From Inediibacterium massiliense (lineage in GTDB: Bacteria; Bacillota; Clostridia; Peptostreptococcales; Thermotaleaceae), in the NCBI RefSeq assembly GCF_001282725.1, contig NZ_LN876586.1, positions 769,009 through 833,008 of the forward strand: 64,000 bases of DNA, in the 5' to 3' direction. Below are positions 36,980 through 44,960 of the stretch, one piece after another (position 1 is the first letter of the stretch; each line of letters begins with the position of its first letter). The translations under genes were made by a program, and so were the position numbers. The notes beneath the pieces are model-generated. The model ran no database searches and had not been told where the DNA came from. It saw only the letters and a program-made list of their open reading frames with translations.

Positions 36980-37001
36980 GAGCCGTAGGCTCTTTCTTTT
37001 T
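36978..37001 (+). terminator. Rho-independent terminator
   Basis: AAGAGCC (36978-36984) and GGCTCTT (36988-36994) with a TTC-T-rich tail close the GGDEF operon. Confidence 0.75.
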
Positions 37002-37027
37002 TGCATAATACGAATTCTTTGTTAGGG

Positions 37028-37057
37028 TTGATACCATAAATATAGATATGTTATGAT
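37028..37057 (+). promoter_or_regulatory. Probable promoter of the TIGR00300 gene
   Basis: TTGATA (37028-37033), 18 bp, TATGAT (37052-37057). Five of six bases match in both elements; the gene begins 90 bases further on. Confidence 0.45.
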
Positions 37058-37147
37058 AAATAGGTATTTAACAAGTTTCGATAAAAAAAGAAGAATAACG
37101 ACATTTTTATAGAAGAAAGTTTATGTAGTAAGGAAGGGAGAATTGAA

Positions 37148-38233
37148 ATGTTTCAATTACCAAAATATAAAGGACCTAATTTTAATCAAGATATATTTTT
37201 ATCAGCACCCAATGCAGTAGTAGAAAAAGTAGTAAAAGATGGAGTAGCGCCAGATCATTATCATACAACATCTATGTATCCAGAGTATTTTAAAATCAAT
37301 GGAAAGTGGATTTTGGCAAATGAAAGTAGAATGGATGGGGTGCCAGTATTAGTAGGGGAAGACAAAATAGAGATCAAAGAATTTAGGAATCTACATGTGG
37401 GAGATCAAGTAGTTGTAGGAAGAACAGAAGATGCAAGTGAAGGAATTTATCTTTATGCCAATGGATTTGAAAAGGATGATTATAAAAAAGATGTATTTGC
37501 GTTTAGAACAGGTAGATCTAGGGAGACTGCTTTTACAAAGGACTATGAAAAATTATATGAATTATTAGAACATGAAAAAGAAAATGGATATATTGTATGG
37601 GTATTAGGACCGGCTGTATCTTTTGATCATAGATCAAGAGAATCTATGGCAAGCCTTATTCAAAACGGATATGCTCATGCAGTTTTAGCGGGAAATGCTT
37701 TAGCAACTCATGATCTAGAAGGTGGAATTTTTAGGACTGCTCTAGGACAAGATATATACCATCAAGACTCAAAACCAAATGGACATTATCATCATTTAGA
37801 TGCTTTAAATAAAGCTAGAAAATCAGGATCTATTGAGCAATTAATTGAAGATGAAAACATAAAAGACGGAATTGTACATGCTTGTGTAAAAAGTAATGTA
37901 CCATTAGTTTTAGCAGGTTCTATAAGAGATGATGGACCACTTCCAAGTGTATTTTCTAATGTATATGATGCGCAAGATAATATGAGAAGTCATGCAAGGA
38001 AAGCGACAACACTAATATGTCTTGCTACTCAACTTCATACCATTGCTACAGGAAATATGACTCCTTCTTATACGGTAGTAGATGGAGACATAAGACCCGT
38101 ATTTATCTATGCAGTAGATGTATCTGAATTTGTTTTAAATAAATTACAGGATAGAGGAACATTAGAAGTAACAACGATTGTTGCAAATATTCAAGACTTT
38201 TTAGGAAAATTAAAAGATAATTTAGTAAAATAA
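37148..38233 (+). CDS. TIGR00300 (LOR/SDH-domain) protein, alternative ornithine cyclodeaminase type
   Basis: A 361-residue enzyme. Recognisable blocks are NAVVEKVVKDGVAPDHYHTTS, here shortened as a small N-terminal domain, then a Rossmann-like domain with VWVLGPAVSFDHR, VLAGNALATHDLEG, GHYHHLDALN, VLAGSIRDDGPLP and the terminal HTIATGNMTPS. These are hallmarks of TIGR00300. Characterised relatives in archaea and the C-terminal domain of cyanobacterial ArgZ/AgrE convert ornithine to proline and ammonia with NAD, so this may be the proline-forming step of arginine use. It stands alone, with its own promoter and a strong terminator. The classical PLP-free OCD family is unrelated. Confidence 0.8.
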   Translation: MFQLPKYKGPNFNQDIFLSAPNAVVEKVVKDGVAPDHYHTTSMYPEYFKINGKWILANESRMDGVPVLVGEDKIEIKEFRNLHVGDQVVVGRTEDASEGIYLYANGFEKDDYKKDVFAFRTGRSRETAFTKDYEKLYELLEHEKENGYIVWVLGPAVSFDHRSRESMASLIQNGYAHAVLAGNALATHDLEGGIFRTALGQDIYHQDSKPNGHYHHLDALNKARKSGSIEQLIEDENIKDGIVHACVKSNVPLVLAGSIRDDGPLPSVFSNVYDAQDNMRSHARKATTLICLATQLHTIATGNMTPSYTVVDGDIRPVFIYAVDVSEFVLNKLQDRGTLEVTTIVANIQDFLGKLKDNLVK

Positions 38234-38260
38234 GCCTAGGAAATCCTAGGCTTATTTTTT
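38227..38260. terminator. Bidirectional terminator
   Basis: AAAATAAGCCTAGG (38227-38240) pairs with CCTAGGCTTATTTT (38245-38258); it serves the TIGR00300 gene and the convergent HD-domain gene. Confidence 0.88.
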
Positions 38261-38741
38261 AGTACATATTATCATAGTATTTTAAAGTTTCTAATGTTTT
38301 TGAAGATATACAATATTCGTTGTGGTGGTTCTTTATTAAATATAATATATCAGCTTCTACTTTCATATTAGATAAAATATCATATCCTATTTTAGGATGA
38401 TGATTTTTATAATATAGTGATTTTTGTATGAATTTAGGTAAAATATCTTTTTTAAAGTTTAATCTAATGCATATAACTACAATAGACTTATTTATAAGTG
38501 TAAGATTACTTCCTATTTTTCCTATATCATGTAAAAGAGCTGCTCTTATAAGAGTGATATTATGTGGAAATTTTGATGTACACCCATAGGCTACTTGGAG
38601 ACTATGATATTGCTCTGATACTCTTAATTTCTTAAATAGTTTTATTTCTTCTTTATTTAAATATTTTTCTATGAAGGCAAGATCTTCTTTTGTGGTTCTT
38701 GCAAGTAGTCCTTGAATAAATTGTTTCATTCTATAGATCAT
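38259..38741 (-). CDS. HD-domain protein (putative phosphohydrolase)
   Basis: A 160-residue cytoplasmic protein. HD-superfamily metal residues are visible in order: His of EQYHSLQVA, the HD pair in ALLHDIGKIG, then histidines of NHHPKIGYD and IKNHHNEY. This is the order of HDIG-type phosphohydrolases, but no substrate domain is attached, so the target (nucleotide or other phosphate) is unknown. The start at 38741 (MIYRMKQF) has AAGAGA 8-9 bases upstream; an upstream in-frame ATG at 38768 has no ribosome site. Its end overlaps the shared terminator. Confidence 0.78.
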   Translation of the reverse strand: MIYRMKQFIQGLLARTTKEDLAFIEKYLNKEEIKLFKKLRVSEQYHSLQVAYGCTSKFPHNITLIRAALLHDIGKIGSNLTLINKSIVVICIRLNFKKDILPKFIQKSLYYKNHHPKIGYDILSNMKVEADILYLIKNHHNEYCISSKTLETLKYYDNMY

Positions 38742-38810
38742 AATAGTTCTCTTTTCAGTTTTTCTCATTTTTATTTAGTGAAATTTTGAAAATCAATTGA
38801 AATGTTTAGT

Positions 38811-39134
38811 TTATTTAATAGATTTAAGATGAGCAATATCGGTCATGTTTTTTCCAGTAACAGCTTCTACAACTGTTAAGTCTTTTGATAAGTTATCAAT
38901 TTTATGATTAATTTCTCTATGTCTATCTGCATTTTTAGTATCCAATTGAATCAGATAATCCTTGATTTCTTGTTGGCCTTGTTCTAATTTAGCTTGGCCC
39001 TGTTCTAATTTAGCTTGACCTTGTTTTAAATCCTTAATGTCAGATTCCATATTATCAAGGCGGTTATTCGTTTGTATTTGATTTTGTTTAAGTTCTGCTA
39101 ATTCATGTAGTATTTGTTGTAATATTTTTTCCAT
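38811..39134 (-). CDS. Small coiled-coil protein
   Basis: A 107-residue highly charged helical protein predicted as one long coiled coil. The octapeptide QGQAKLEQ is tandemly repeated in the middle (also repeated at DNA level near 38960-39020), bracketed by hydrophobic heptads. Proteins of this kind, a short variable-length coiled coil with QGQ repeats, are common in Clostridia and have no known role. The start at 39134 follows GAAGGG at a good distance; the ATG at 39143 overlaps it. A change in repeat number would alter coil length, so the array may vary between strains. Confidence 0.7.
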   Translation of the reverse strand: MEKILQQILHELAELKQNQIQTNNRLDNMESDIKDLKQGQAKLEQGQAKLEQGQQEIKDYLIQLDTKNADRHREINHKIDNLSKDLTVVEAVTGKNMTDIAHLKSIK

Positions 39135-39244
39135 AATATTCATCCCTTCAATACAGTTTCTTTATATTATTTATATTTTATCATCAGAATGTGTTTTAGT
39201 CACGATCTTTCCAATATTAAAATAGATTTTTATATAATGATCAA

Positions 39245-39768
39245 TTAGACCTCCCCATAATGGGAAGGCCTATAATAAAATAGAACAAGTCTAGCATCTT
39301 TATGAATACCTGCACTGTAACCTATTATTTCTCTGTTAAAAAGGTCAACTAATAAACATACATAATCCCACTTGTTTCCTACTCTAACGTATGTTAAATC
39401 ACTTACTACTGCTGCATGTGGCTTTTCTGTTTTAAATTCTCTATTTAGCTCGTTTGCTACTTTTGATTCATTCATTTATGTACATAGGACTTATACTGTG
39501 TTACTGTATAATTAGATACCAATCCTTGAGTTTTCATTATTTTTCCTATTTTTCTTCTGGATACAATAAATCCTTGCTTTTTAAATTCTACTTTTATTTT
39601 TCTATTCCCATAATTGTTCCGACTGGCTTTAAAAATCTCTATTACTTTAAGTGTAATTTCATCGGGTAATTCTTTAGATTTTGATTCATAATAGTCAGTA
39701 CTCCTAGGAACTTGTAGGACTGTACACATTGCTGATACACTGTATTTGTGAACATTATTTTTAATCAT
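39245..39768 (-). mobile_element. IS3-family transposase remnant (OrfB, truncated and frameshifted)
   Basis: Two overlapping frames (39472-39768 and 39245-39475) form one broken IS3/IS150-type OrfB. The first gives the helix-turn-helix and hinge part (SVSAMCTVLQVPRSTDYYES, then NYGNRKIKVEFKKQGFIVSRRK), the second the beginning of the rve core (VVSDLTYVRVGNKWDYVCL with its first catalytic Asp). The frame changes near 39472. The core then jumps to a few unrelated residues, so the second Asp and the Glu of DDE are lost. OrfA is not found. It cannot transpose. Where the element ends is unclear: a GACCTCCCC/GGGAAGGCC inverted pair lies at its 3-prime edge (39248-39270). Confidence 0.87.
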
Positions 39769-39839
39769 ATTTATTTTCGTCCTAATATCAACGCCGCTTG
39801 CCTTAAAATATTATTTTAAGTTTACATGATGTAACCTAT

Positions 39840-39880
39840 CCAAAGACTGCAAAGCCAAGTGCAGTCGCACTAGGCTTCTC
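39840..39880. repeat. GC-rich palindromic hairpin block beside the IS remnant
   Basis: AAGCCAAGTGC (39852-39862) pairs with GCACTAGGCTT (39867-39877), 10 of 11, around AGTC. A competing stem, GACTGCA (39845-39851) with TGCAGTC (39860-39866), overlaps it. There is no T tail, so it does not look like a terminator. It is far richer in G and C than its surroundings and may be an element end or a recombination relic. Confidence 0.5.
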
Positions 39881-39975
39881 GGCGTCTTGAACACGAAATG
39901 TTAACTGAAACTGTGAGTATAAAAAAGGATAATTTAAAGTATTAAAATTATTTAAATAAGGTATAGAGGTGCATA

Positions 39976-40539
39976 ATGGTAGAAAATATATGGCTTGAAA
40001 CAGAAAGATTGATTATTAGATCCTATACTATAGAAGATGTTACTGGACTTTATGAAACGCTTAATGATAGTGAAGTTTTAAAATACATTCCAGAAGGTCA
40101 GATAAATATTGAGCAAGCTAATGAAGCAATTAGATGGTTAATGTCAAATTATAAAATTGGTATAAACTCTGATTTTAAATATAGTTTCCCAATAATTTTA
40201 AAGGAGAGGAAGGCATATATTGGGTGGTGTGGTATAGGTTATTTGGATTATGATAATAGTAAAACAGAAATTTACTATACGTTGAAGAGCAAATATTGGG
40301 GTAAAGGATATGCTACCGAAGCTATGAAAGCTATTGTGAATTTTACTTTTAAAGAATTAAAAATAAGGGAATTGGTTGCAGTGGTAAAGCCTGAAAATAT
40401 AGATTCAATCAAAGTAATTGAAAAACTAGGGTTTAAGTATAAATATATACTTAGAAATGTGCCAATTGGATTTGAATTTTATGAGGGGGAATTATTTTAC
40501 TTATTAAAAAAAGATGAATATATGAAAGAAACTGAGTAG
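39976..40539 (+). CDS. GNAT acetyltransferase, RimJ/RimL type
   Basis: A 187-residue cytoplasmic acetyltransferase of the RimJ/RimL/SpeG branch. It starts LETERLIIRSYTIEDVTGLY, a typical beginning, and carries the acetyl-CoA loop YWGKGYATEAMKAIV (motif A) and the later VKPENIDSIKVIEKLGFK (motif B). The acceptor may be a protein N-terminus, an amine or an antibiotic and cannot be told. AGAGGTG precedes the ATG. It lies next to the IS remnant and another GNAT gene, so it may have arrived with accessory DNA. Confidence 0.88.
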   Translation: MVENIWLETERLIIRSYTIEDVTGLYETLNDSEVLKYIPEGQINIEQANEAIRWLMSNYKIGINSDFKYSFPIILKERKAYIGWCGIGYLDYDNSKTEIYYTLKSKYWGKGYATEAMKAIVNFTFKELKIRELVAVVKPENIDSIKVIEKLGFKYKYILRNVPIGFEFYEGELFYLLKKDEYMKETE

Positions 40540-40695
40540 TAATTTCTCATATAACAAAAAATATAACAGAAAATTCAAAAACTCAACGGGTTGGATTTTT
40601 AAAAATAAAGATTTTAAAGAAAAAATGATTATATATTTGAAGTTAAATTATCATAGAACGAAAATATAATTTTAAGTTTATGGAGGAATTATATT

Positions 40696-41244
40696 ATGAA
40701 TAAATCAATAGACATTGTCTTAAGAGAATTAGAGATGAAAGATTTGGAAGATTATTTGTATTGGAATCATCCTTCTCGTAAATTCCATAGGTTCAATGGT
40801 CCTTATTACAAAAAAAGTAATGAAGAGGAATTAAGGAAATATGTTGAAGAATTAAAAGTACTATTACTAAAGGGCGAAAAAAATGTACTTAAAAATAAAA
40901 AAATAATAGCAAATAAAGATACTGATGAGATTATTGGGCAGGTGAATTGGTATTGGAAATCACAAGAAACTCTTTGGATGGAAATAGGGGTTGTTATTTT
41001 TAATGAAGATTATTGGGGGCAAGGAATAGGATTTAAAGTTTTAAGAATGTGGATTAATGAAATTTTTAACCAAAATCCTAACCTTATAAGGATTGGATTA
41101 TCAACTTGGTCAGGAAATGAAAGAATGATGAAACTGGCTGAAAAATTAGGTTTAAAAAAAGAAGCTGTTTATAGAAAAGCAAGAATTGTTGATAATCAAT
41201 ATTATGATTCTGTGAGTTATGGTATATTGCGTGAAGAATGGTAA
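40696..41244 (+). CDS. GNAT acetyltransferase
   Basis: A 182-residue acetyltransferase. The segment EDYWGQGIGFKVLRMWINEIF is the acetyl-CoA binding motif A, and STWSGNERMMKLAEKLGLKK is motif B with the conserved asparagine. The N-terminus IVLRELEMKDLEDYLYWN is also family-like. It belongs to the RimJ-like group but is distant from the neighbour at 39976, so not a recent duplication. Acceptor unknown. GGAGGA lies 8-9 bases before the ATG. It stands at the edge of the scarred accessory region; no regulator is adjacent. Confidence 0.85.
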   Translation: MNKSIDIVLRELEMKDLEDYLYWNHPSRKFHRFNGPYYKKSNEEELRKYVEELKVLLLKGEKNVLKNKKIIANKDTDEIIGQVNWYWKSQETLWMEIGVVIFNEDYWGQGIGFKVLRMWINEIFNQNPNLIRIGLSTWSGNERMMKLAEKLGLKKEAVYRKARIVDNQYYDSVSYGILREEW

Positions 41245-41318
41245 GAGTTGATAAAAAATAAAGAATAAATTGGCTAGTAACATTCATCCGTATGTTATAT
41301 TGCATAATATGGACTTGA

Positions 41319-41360
41319 GCGTCATCTTAGTCATACTATAGATAGAGTTGAAGACGACGC
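41319..41360. repeat. Inverted repeat with 22-base loop
   Basis: GCGTCATCTT (41319-41328) pairs with AAGACGACGC (41351-41360), 9 of 10. The arms are unusually GC-rich for the region and no T run follows, so it is likely a relic or folded RNA, not a terminator. Confidence 0.5.
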
Positions 41361-41437
41361 TAAGTTTTAAAATGTGCCTCACTGGGAAGTATATTGATAA
41401 AAGAAATAGATTAAATATATTTATTAAGAGACACTAT

Positions 41438-41654
41438 TTATAAATTCTTATAATTCCATATAATCTCTACTTTATCAGTTATAACAATCTTCTTTATAAA
41501 ATTTCTAAGAATAATTCTTCGCTTTTCAAAATTTCCTAACATGGACAGAACCTCAGCCAAGGATACATGTAGCTGTTCTTCTTCAGAGATTTCTTTTTCA
41601 AATTCAGAAATAGTTTTTTGTGTTTTTTTCTGTCCTAATATAAATTTTCTATCC
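41438..41654 (-). pseudogene. C-terminal scrap of a serine recombinase gene
   Basis: On the minus strand an open frame without a start reads about 70 codons to a TAA at 41438-41440. It is a charged coiled-coil stretch (KKTQKTISEFEKEI) followed by LGNFEKRRIILRNFIKKIV and a short beta tail. This is the pattern of the end of large serine recombinases: zinc ribbon, coiled coil, then F-x-x-x-x-x-R-x-x-x-x-x-I-x-x-I. No catalytic domain remains; the frame runs directly into the copied permease segment upstream at 41655. It is likely a leftover of an integrase excision or recombination event. Confidence 0.65.
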
Positions 41655-41885
41655 TATCCGATATCTGCGAGAAAATAAAAATTCTCCTACAATTACTCCT
41701 ACTCAGGAAAGTCCTGCATTGATTTTTAATGAATTGACTATAGTAGGAATGCTTGCGGGAATAATAACTTTTCGAAGAACTTGAAGCTTCGTAGCTCCAA
41801 AGGTTTCTAGCATTTTAATTTTATCTTCATCAGCTTCTCTAAAACCACAATATACTTCTAATATTGTAACTACAATGGATACAGA
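41655..41885 (-). pseudogene. Partial degenerate copy of the ABC permease gene at 43449-44282
   Basis: 231 bases match 43582-43814 with about 13 mismatches and a 2-base deletion, near 94 percent by hand count, in the same orientation. It covers about 75 codons of the permease centre (from SIVVTILEVY to the EFL loop). It is broken: the Trp codon of GLSWVG is TGA, and the 2-base deletion shifts the frame. The copy joins a recombinase 3-prime scrap on its C-terminal side and an unidentified, possibly coding, stretch on the other. It is the product of a segmental duplication or element-mediated rearrangement. Confidence 0.92.
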
Positions 41886-42143
41886 TGAAGAATTTTCTTC
41901 TTAAAGATTGATACATTCTATCGTGTATTTTAATGTCTAATGTTTCACCTGATAAATATTTATATTCTCCACTTTTTTATTCTGTTATGATTCTCCTCTT
42001 ATTTTTGCCATGATAATAAGTCAGATCCATTCAGAAGAGATGTTGACATATTTAATTAATATTAGTATTATGGAGGATGAATTAATGACGATAATATTTT
42101 TAAAATTCAGATAACTATATTTTAAAATGAGAGGAGAAAATAT
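41886..42143. other. Non-coding remnant DNA before the propeller lipoprotein
   Basis: On the minus strand about 25 codons (GEYKYLSGETLDIKIHDRM and following) can be read in frame into the permease copy and look protein-like, with a stop further upstream. No family could be assigned. TTGACA occurs at 42053-42058 but without a matching -10 at 17 bp. GAGGAG (42131-42136) is the ribosome site of the next gene. Confidence 0.4.
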
Positions 42144-43262
42144 ATGAAAAAATTCACAGTAATTTTACTAATGATTAGCATAATATTAACTGGATGTATC
42201 GATAAAAAGGACGAAGAAAAAGAAGCTTTCAAGGATGAAAGAACAACAATCTCCAAAGATGAGGAAACTATGCAAAAAGAATTAAGTAAGAATAAAAAAC
42301 AAAAGGAAGTTAAATCCCATAATACATACTATTTTAAAAAGTATGATGTGGAAAATGGCTATAGAGGAGAGGTTATTCTTGAAGCCTATGATAAAGATGA
42401 AAATGTTATATGGAATAAAAAGTGGAGTAATTTGGTTATAACAGAACTATCGTTGTCCTCTAAGCTAGCCGTAGATGATTATAATATTTATATAGGAGTA
42501 TATGGTACTCTATATGCACTAAATAAAGAGACTGGTGAAGAGGTATGGCATATTGAAAATATAGGGGCTATTTCAAAGCCTTATATAAATAAGGATAGGA
42601 TATATGTATCTGGATATTATGGGCCGTTTTTGACATGTGTGGATATACATAATGGAAAACAGATATGGCAATATGATAGCAAAGATATGTATTGGTCAAC
42701 AACTATTTCAAAGGTTGATAATAAAATAGCGGTTGAATATGAAGGTGCAGATGAAACAAAATTAGCATTATTTAATGAAGATGGAAATCTAATCAGTGAA
42801 AATAATGGAAGATTATCAGAAAATATCATTAAATGGGATAGAGTTGTGGCTTCAAGTATTTTAGATTCTAATTATAAGAGATACGGAGAGACGAATGTTT
42901 TAGATGGAAAATCTGAAACAGCTTGGGTTGAAGGAACAAAAGGGTATGGAATTAATGAATGGGTAAAGATGGAGAGTAATTCATATAGAGAGATAAATGA
43001 AATCGAAATATTAAATGGATATCATAAGAATATAGATACCTATGAAAATAATGGAAAAATGAAAAAGTTTAGATTAGATTTTTCTAATAATGAGCATATG
43101 ATCTATAGCGTAACGGGAAATAATAAACAATATTATTTTAGTGATATAGATATAATATTAGCAAAACCAATTCATACAGACTTTATAAAACTTACAATTT
43201 TAGATGTCTTTGAAGGTAAAAAATATCAAGATACATGTATATCTGAAATAACTGTAAAATGA
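42144..43262 (+). CDS. Lipoprotein with PQQ-like propeller and glycan-binding C-terminal domain
   Basis: A 372-residue exported protein. The signal ends in the lipobox ILTGC; a Lys/Glu-rich linker of about 45 residues leads to a beta-propeller-type domain with PQQ-like repeats (GTLYALNKETGEEVWHI, then TCVDIHNGKQIWQYD). The C-terminal 140 residues read ETNVLDGKSETAWVEG, INEWVKM, IEILNGYHKN and ISEITVK, which is the NADase-type glycan-binding (discoidin-like) domain seen in many exported clostridial proteins. A surface binding role is likely; no enzyme motif is visible. It sits between the permease copy and the true permease, which are both on the other strand, so it lies inside the duplication unit. 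Confidence 0.8.
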   Translation: MKKFTVILLMISIILTGCIDKKDEEKEAFKDERTTISKDEETMQKELSKNKKQKEVKSHNTYYFKKYDVENGYRGEVILEAYDKDENVIWNKKWSNLVITELSLSSKLAVDDYNIYIGVYGTLYALNKETGEEVWHIENIGAISKPYINKDRIYVSGYYGPFLTCVDIHNGKQIWQYDSKDMYWSTTISKVDNKIAVEYEGADETKLALFNEDGNLISENNGRLSENIIKWDRVVASSILDSNYKRYGETNVLDGKSETAWVEGTKGYGINEWVKMESNSYREINEIEILNGYHKNIDTYENNGKMKKFRLDFSNNEHMIYSVTGNNKQYYFSDIDIILAKPIHTDFIKLTILDVFEGKKYQDTCISEITVK

Positions 43263-43418
43263 GATATGAATCTATATGAGATTGATGCAATTTATGAGGA
43301 AAAATGGAAACAGGAAAAAATTTATTATTAATTAGGAAGATATATATACTATTATGACAGCAACAGGTTTAAGTAATAATGATATTGAGAAAATGAAATC
43401 GAAGACGAATTAAGTATG

Positions 43419-43448
43419 AAAAAGCAGATGTAGCTACATCTGCTTTTT
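43419..43448. terminator. Bidirectional terminator, perfect palindrome
   Basis: AAAAAGCAGATGTA (43419-43432) pairs with TACATCTGCTTTTT (43435-43448); it ends the lipoprotein transcript and the permease gene on the minus strand. Confidence 0.85.
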
Positions 43449-44282
43449 TTATCTCCACTTCATTAATTTTTTCTCAAAATAAGCTACTCCTTGATACATG
43501 AGTGCTGCCAAAATAGCCAAAATAATCACACTGGTCATGACCAAATCAAGCTTAAATACCTGCCCTCCATAGACAATAAGGTATCCAATACCTGCTTGAG
43601 AAACTAAAAATTCTCCTACGATTACTCCCACCCAGGAAAGTCCTACATTGATTTTTAATGAATTGACTATAGTAGGAATGCTTGCGGGAATAATAACTTT
43701 TCGAAGAACTTGAAGCTTAGTAGCTCCAAAGGTTTCTAGCATTTTAATTTTATCTTCATCAACTTCTCTAAATCCACCATATACTTCTAATATTGTAACT
43801 ACAATAGATACAGACAATGCAGTAACAATAATTCCTGTAATACCTGCACCTGCCCATAAAATAATAATGGGAGCTAAAGCAGTTTTTGGAAGTGCATTTA
43901 AAACTACCATATAAGGATCTAATACCTGAGATATAAAATCAGACCACCATAGTAAAATGGCAACAATAGTGCCTAAAACAGTACCAAGTAAAAACCCTAT
44001 TACTGTTTCAAATGTACTTACTCCAATATGCTTCATTAAGGAACCGTCCTTTAAAAGATTTAAAAAGACATTCCACATTTGAGATGGATAGCTCGTTAAA
44101 AATGTGTCTATAATCTCTAGTCTAGCAGCTATTTCCCAAAGTAAAAAGAATACTACAATTAATGAAATTTGAGTAATGAATATAACTTTTTTCTTTTTTT
44201 GATGTGTACATAAAAAATCTAAATGCTCTTTTGAAAACTCATGATTTGTATTTTTACAGTTGATTTTATTGAACATGCACAT
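43449..44282 (-). CDS. ABC transporter permease, SsuC/TauC/ThiX type
   Basis: A 277-residue inner membrane subunit with about six helices. The EAA coupling loop FREVDEDKIKMLETFGATKL and the conserved segment VLRKVIIPASIPTI contact the ATPase; the N-terminal WEIAARL and ALPKTALAPIIILW are typical of the nitrate/sulfonate/pyrimidine permease group. Substrate unknown. The start overlaps the end of the ATPase remnant: ATG at 44282 or 44276, both after AAGGAG. Because the partner ATPase is truncated and no binding protein is nearby, this gene is probably without function now, although its own reading frame is intact. Confidence 0.85.
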   Translation of the reverse strand: MCMFNKINCKNTNHEFSKEHLDFLCTHQKKKKVIFITQISLIVVFFLLWEIAARLEIIDTFLTSYPSQMWNVFLNLLKDGSLMKHIGVSTFETVIGFLLGTVLGTIVAILLWWSDFISQVLDPYMVVLNALPKTALAPIIILWAGAGITGIIVTALSVSIVVTILEVYGGFREVDEDKIKMLETFGATKLQVLRKVIIPASIPTIVNSLKINVGLSWVGVIVGEFLVSQAGIGYLIVYGGQVFKLDLVMTSVIILAILAALMYQGVAYFEKKLMKWR

Positions 44283-44458
44283 CAAGCTCCTTCCATATGG
44301 TATTAAAATAATGTCTAAATTCAGGAGCTTCTCTAGAAGTAAGGGGAGTTCTTTCAGTTTCTAAAGTTAATTTTATGGTGTGAATACTTTTTACAGTGGC
44401 AGGACGATTACTAAGAACAATGATTCGATCTGCCATAGAGATAGCTTCTGCTATGTCT
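44266..44458 (-). pseudogene. Truncated ABC ATPase gene (last 64 codons, SsuB/TauB type)
   Basis: The minus-strand frame ending at TAA 44266-44268 reads DIAEAISMADRIIVLSNRPA and on to a 45-residue tail, the D-loop/H-loop end of an ABC ATPase. The normal switch histidine of THD is absent because homology stops near 44458, where unrelated sequence begins. Walker A, Walker B and the signature are all gone. It overlaps the permease start by 17 bases, as in intact operons. The breakpoint lies just outside the recombinase island and may mark its insertion or a deletion. Confidence 0.82.
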
Positions 44459-44584
44459 CCAAAAAGACGGACTATAAAGATAAAAAATTTGGCTAAATAA
44501 TATGTGAAAAGTAGAAGACAAAAGAGTTAATTGGATATATATGATAAAATGTAATGAATCAATATACAAAGGTGGGATAATTCT

Positions 44585-44947
44585 ATGTCTATTCTTGAAG
44601 TTGTATTGTTAATAGTAGCATTAGCAGTAACACTAGCATACCTATATCCAGTCATATTATTACCCAAAATTATTCTTTTGCTATTATCAAAAAAATATGG
44701 ATCTAATACAGGTCCTTTATACAAAGAACTCAAAAAGTCTATAATTTCTTTAATATTGGAGGGTGTCTTATGGTGGCCTATAGCTATTATGGCAACTTTT
44801 AGCACAGATGCACCTGGTACGAGTAACTTTCATATCAGTGTAGTTGCGTTTTTAATATATGTACCAATATTTGCACTAGCCTGTGTGATCATTACAACTA
44901 TAGCAATGATAATAGAATCTAGAAAAGCAAAGGTTAAGCAGGATTAA
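44585..44947 (+). CDS. Small membrane protein, unknown
   Basis: A 120-residue protein not recognised. Four hydrophobic stretches: residues about 4-35, 50-70 (with WWPIAIMATF) and 85-110, joined by short loops with KKYGSNTG and STDAPGTSN. The C-terminus is basic. AAAGGTGG is the ribosome site. It faces the recombinase gene at 44961, ending 13 bases before it, and lies right next to the ATPase breakpoint, so it probably belongs to the mobile island. A role in immunity or toxin function is possible for such cargo but unproven. Confidence 0.6.
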   Translation: MSILEVVLLIVALAVTLAYLYPVILLPKIILLLLSKKYGSNTGPLYKELKKSIISLILEGVLWWPIAIMATFSTDAPGTSNFHISVVAFLIYVPIFALACVIITTIAMIIESRKAKVKQD

Positions 44948-44960
44948 TCATCTTTTGTAT

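Noticed and set aside
38940-39030. Short tandem DNA repeat as a separate element
   Set aside because: It is the coding repeat QGQAKLEQ of the coiled-coil gene.
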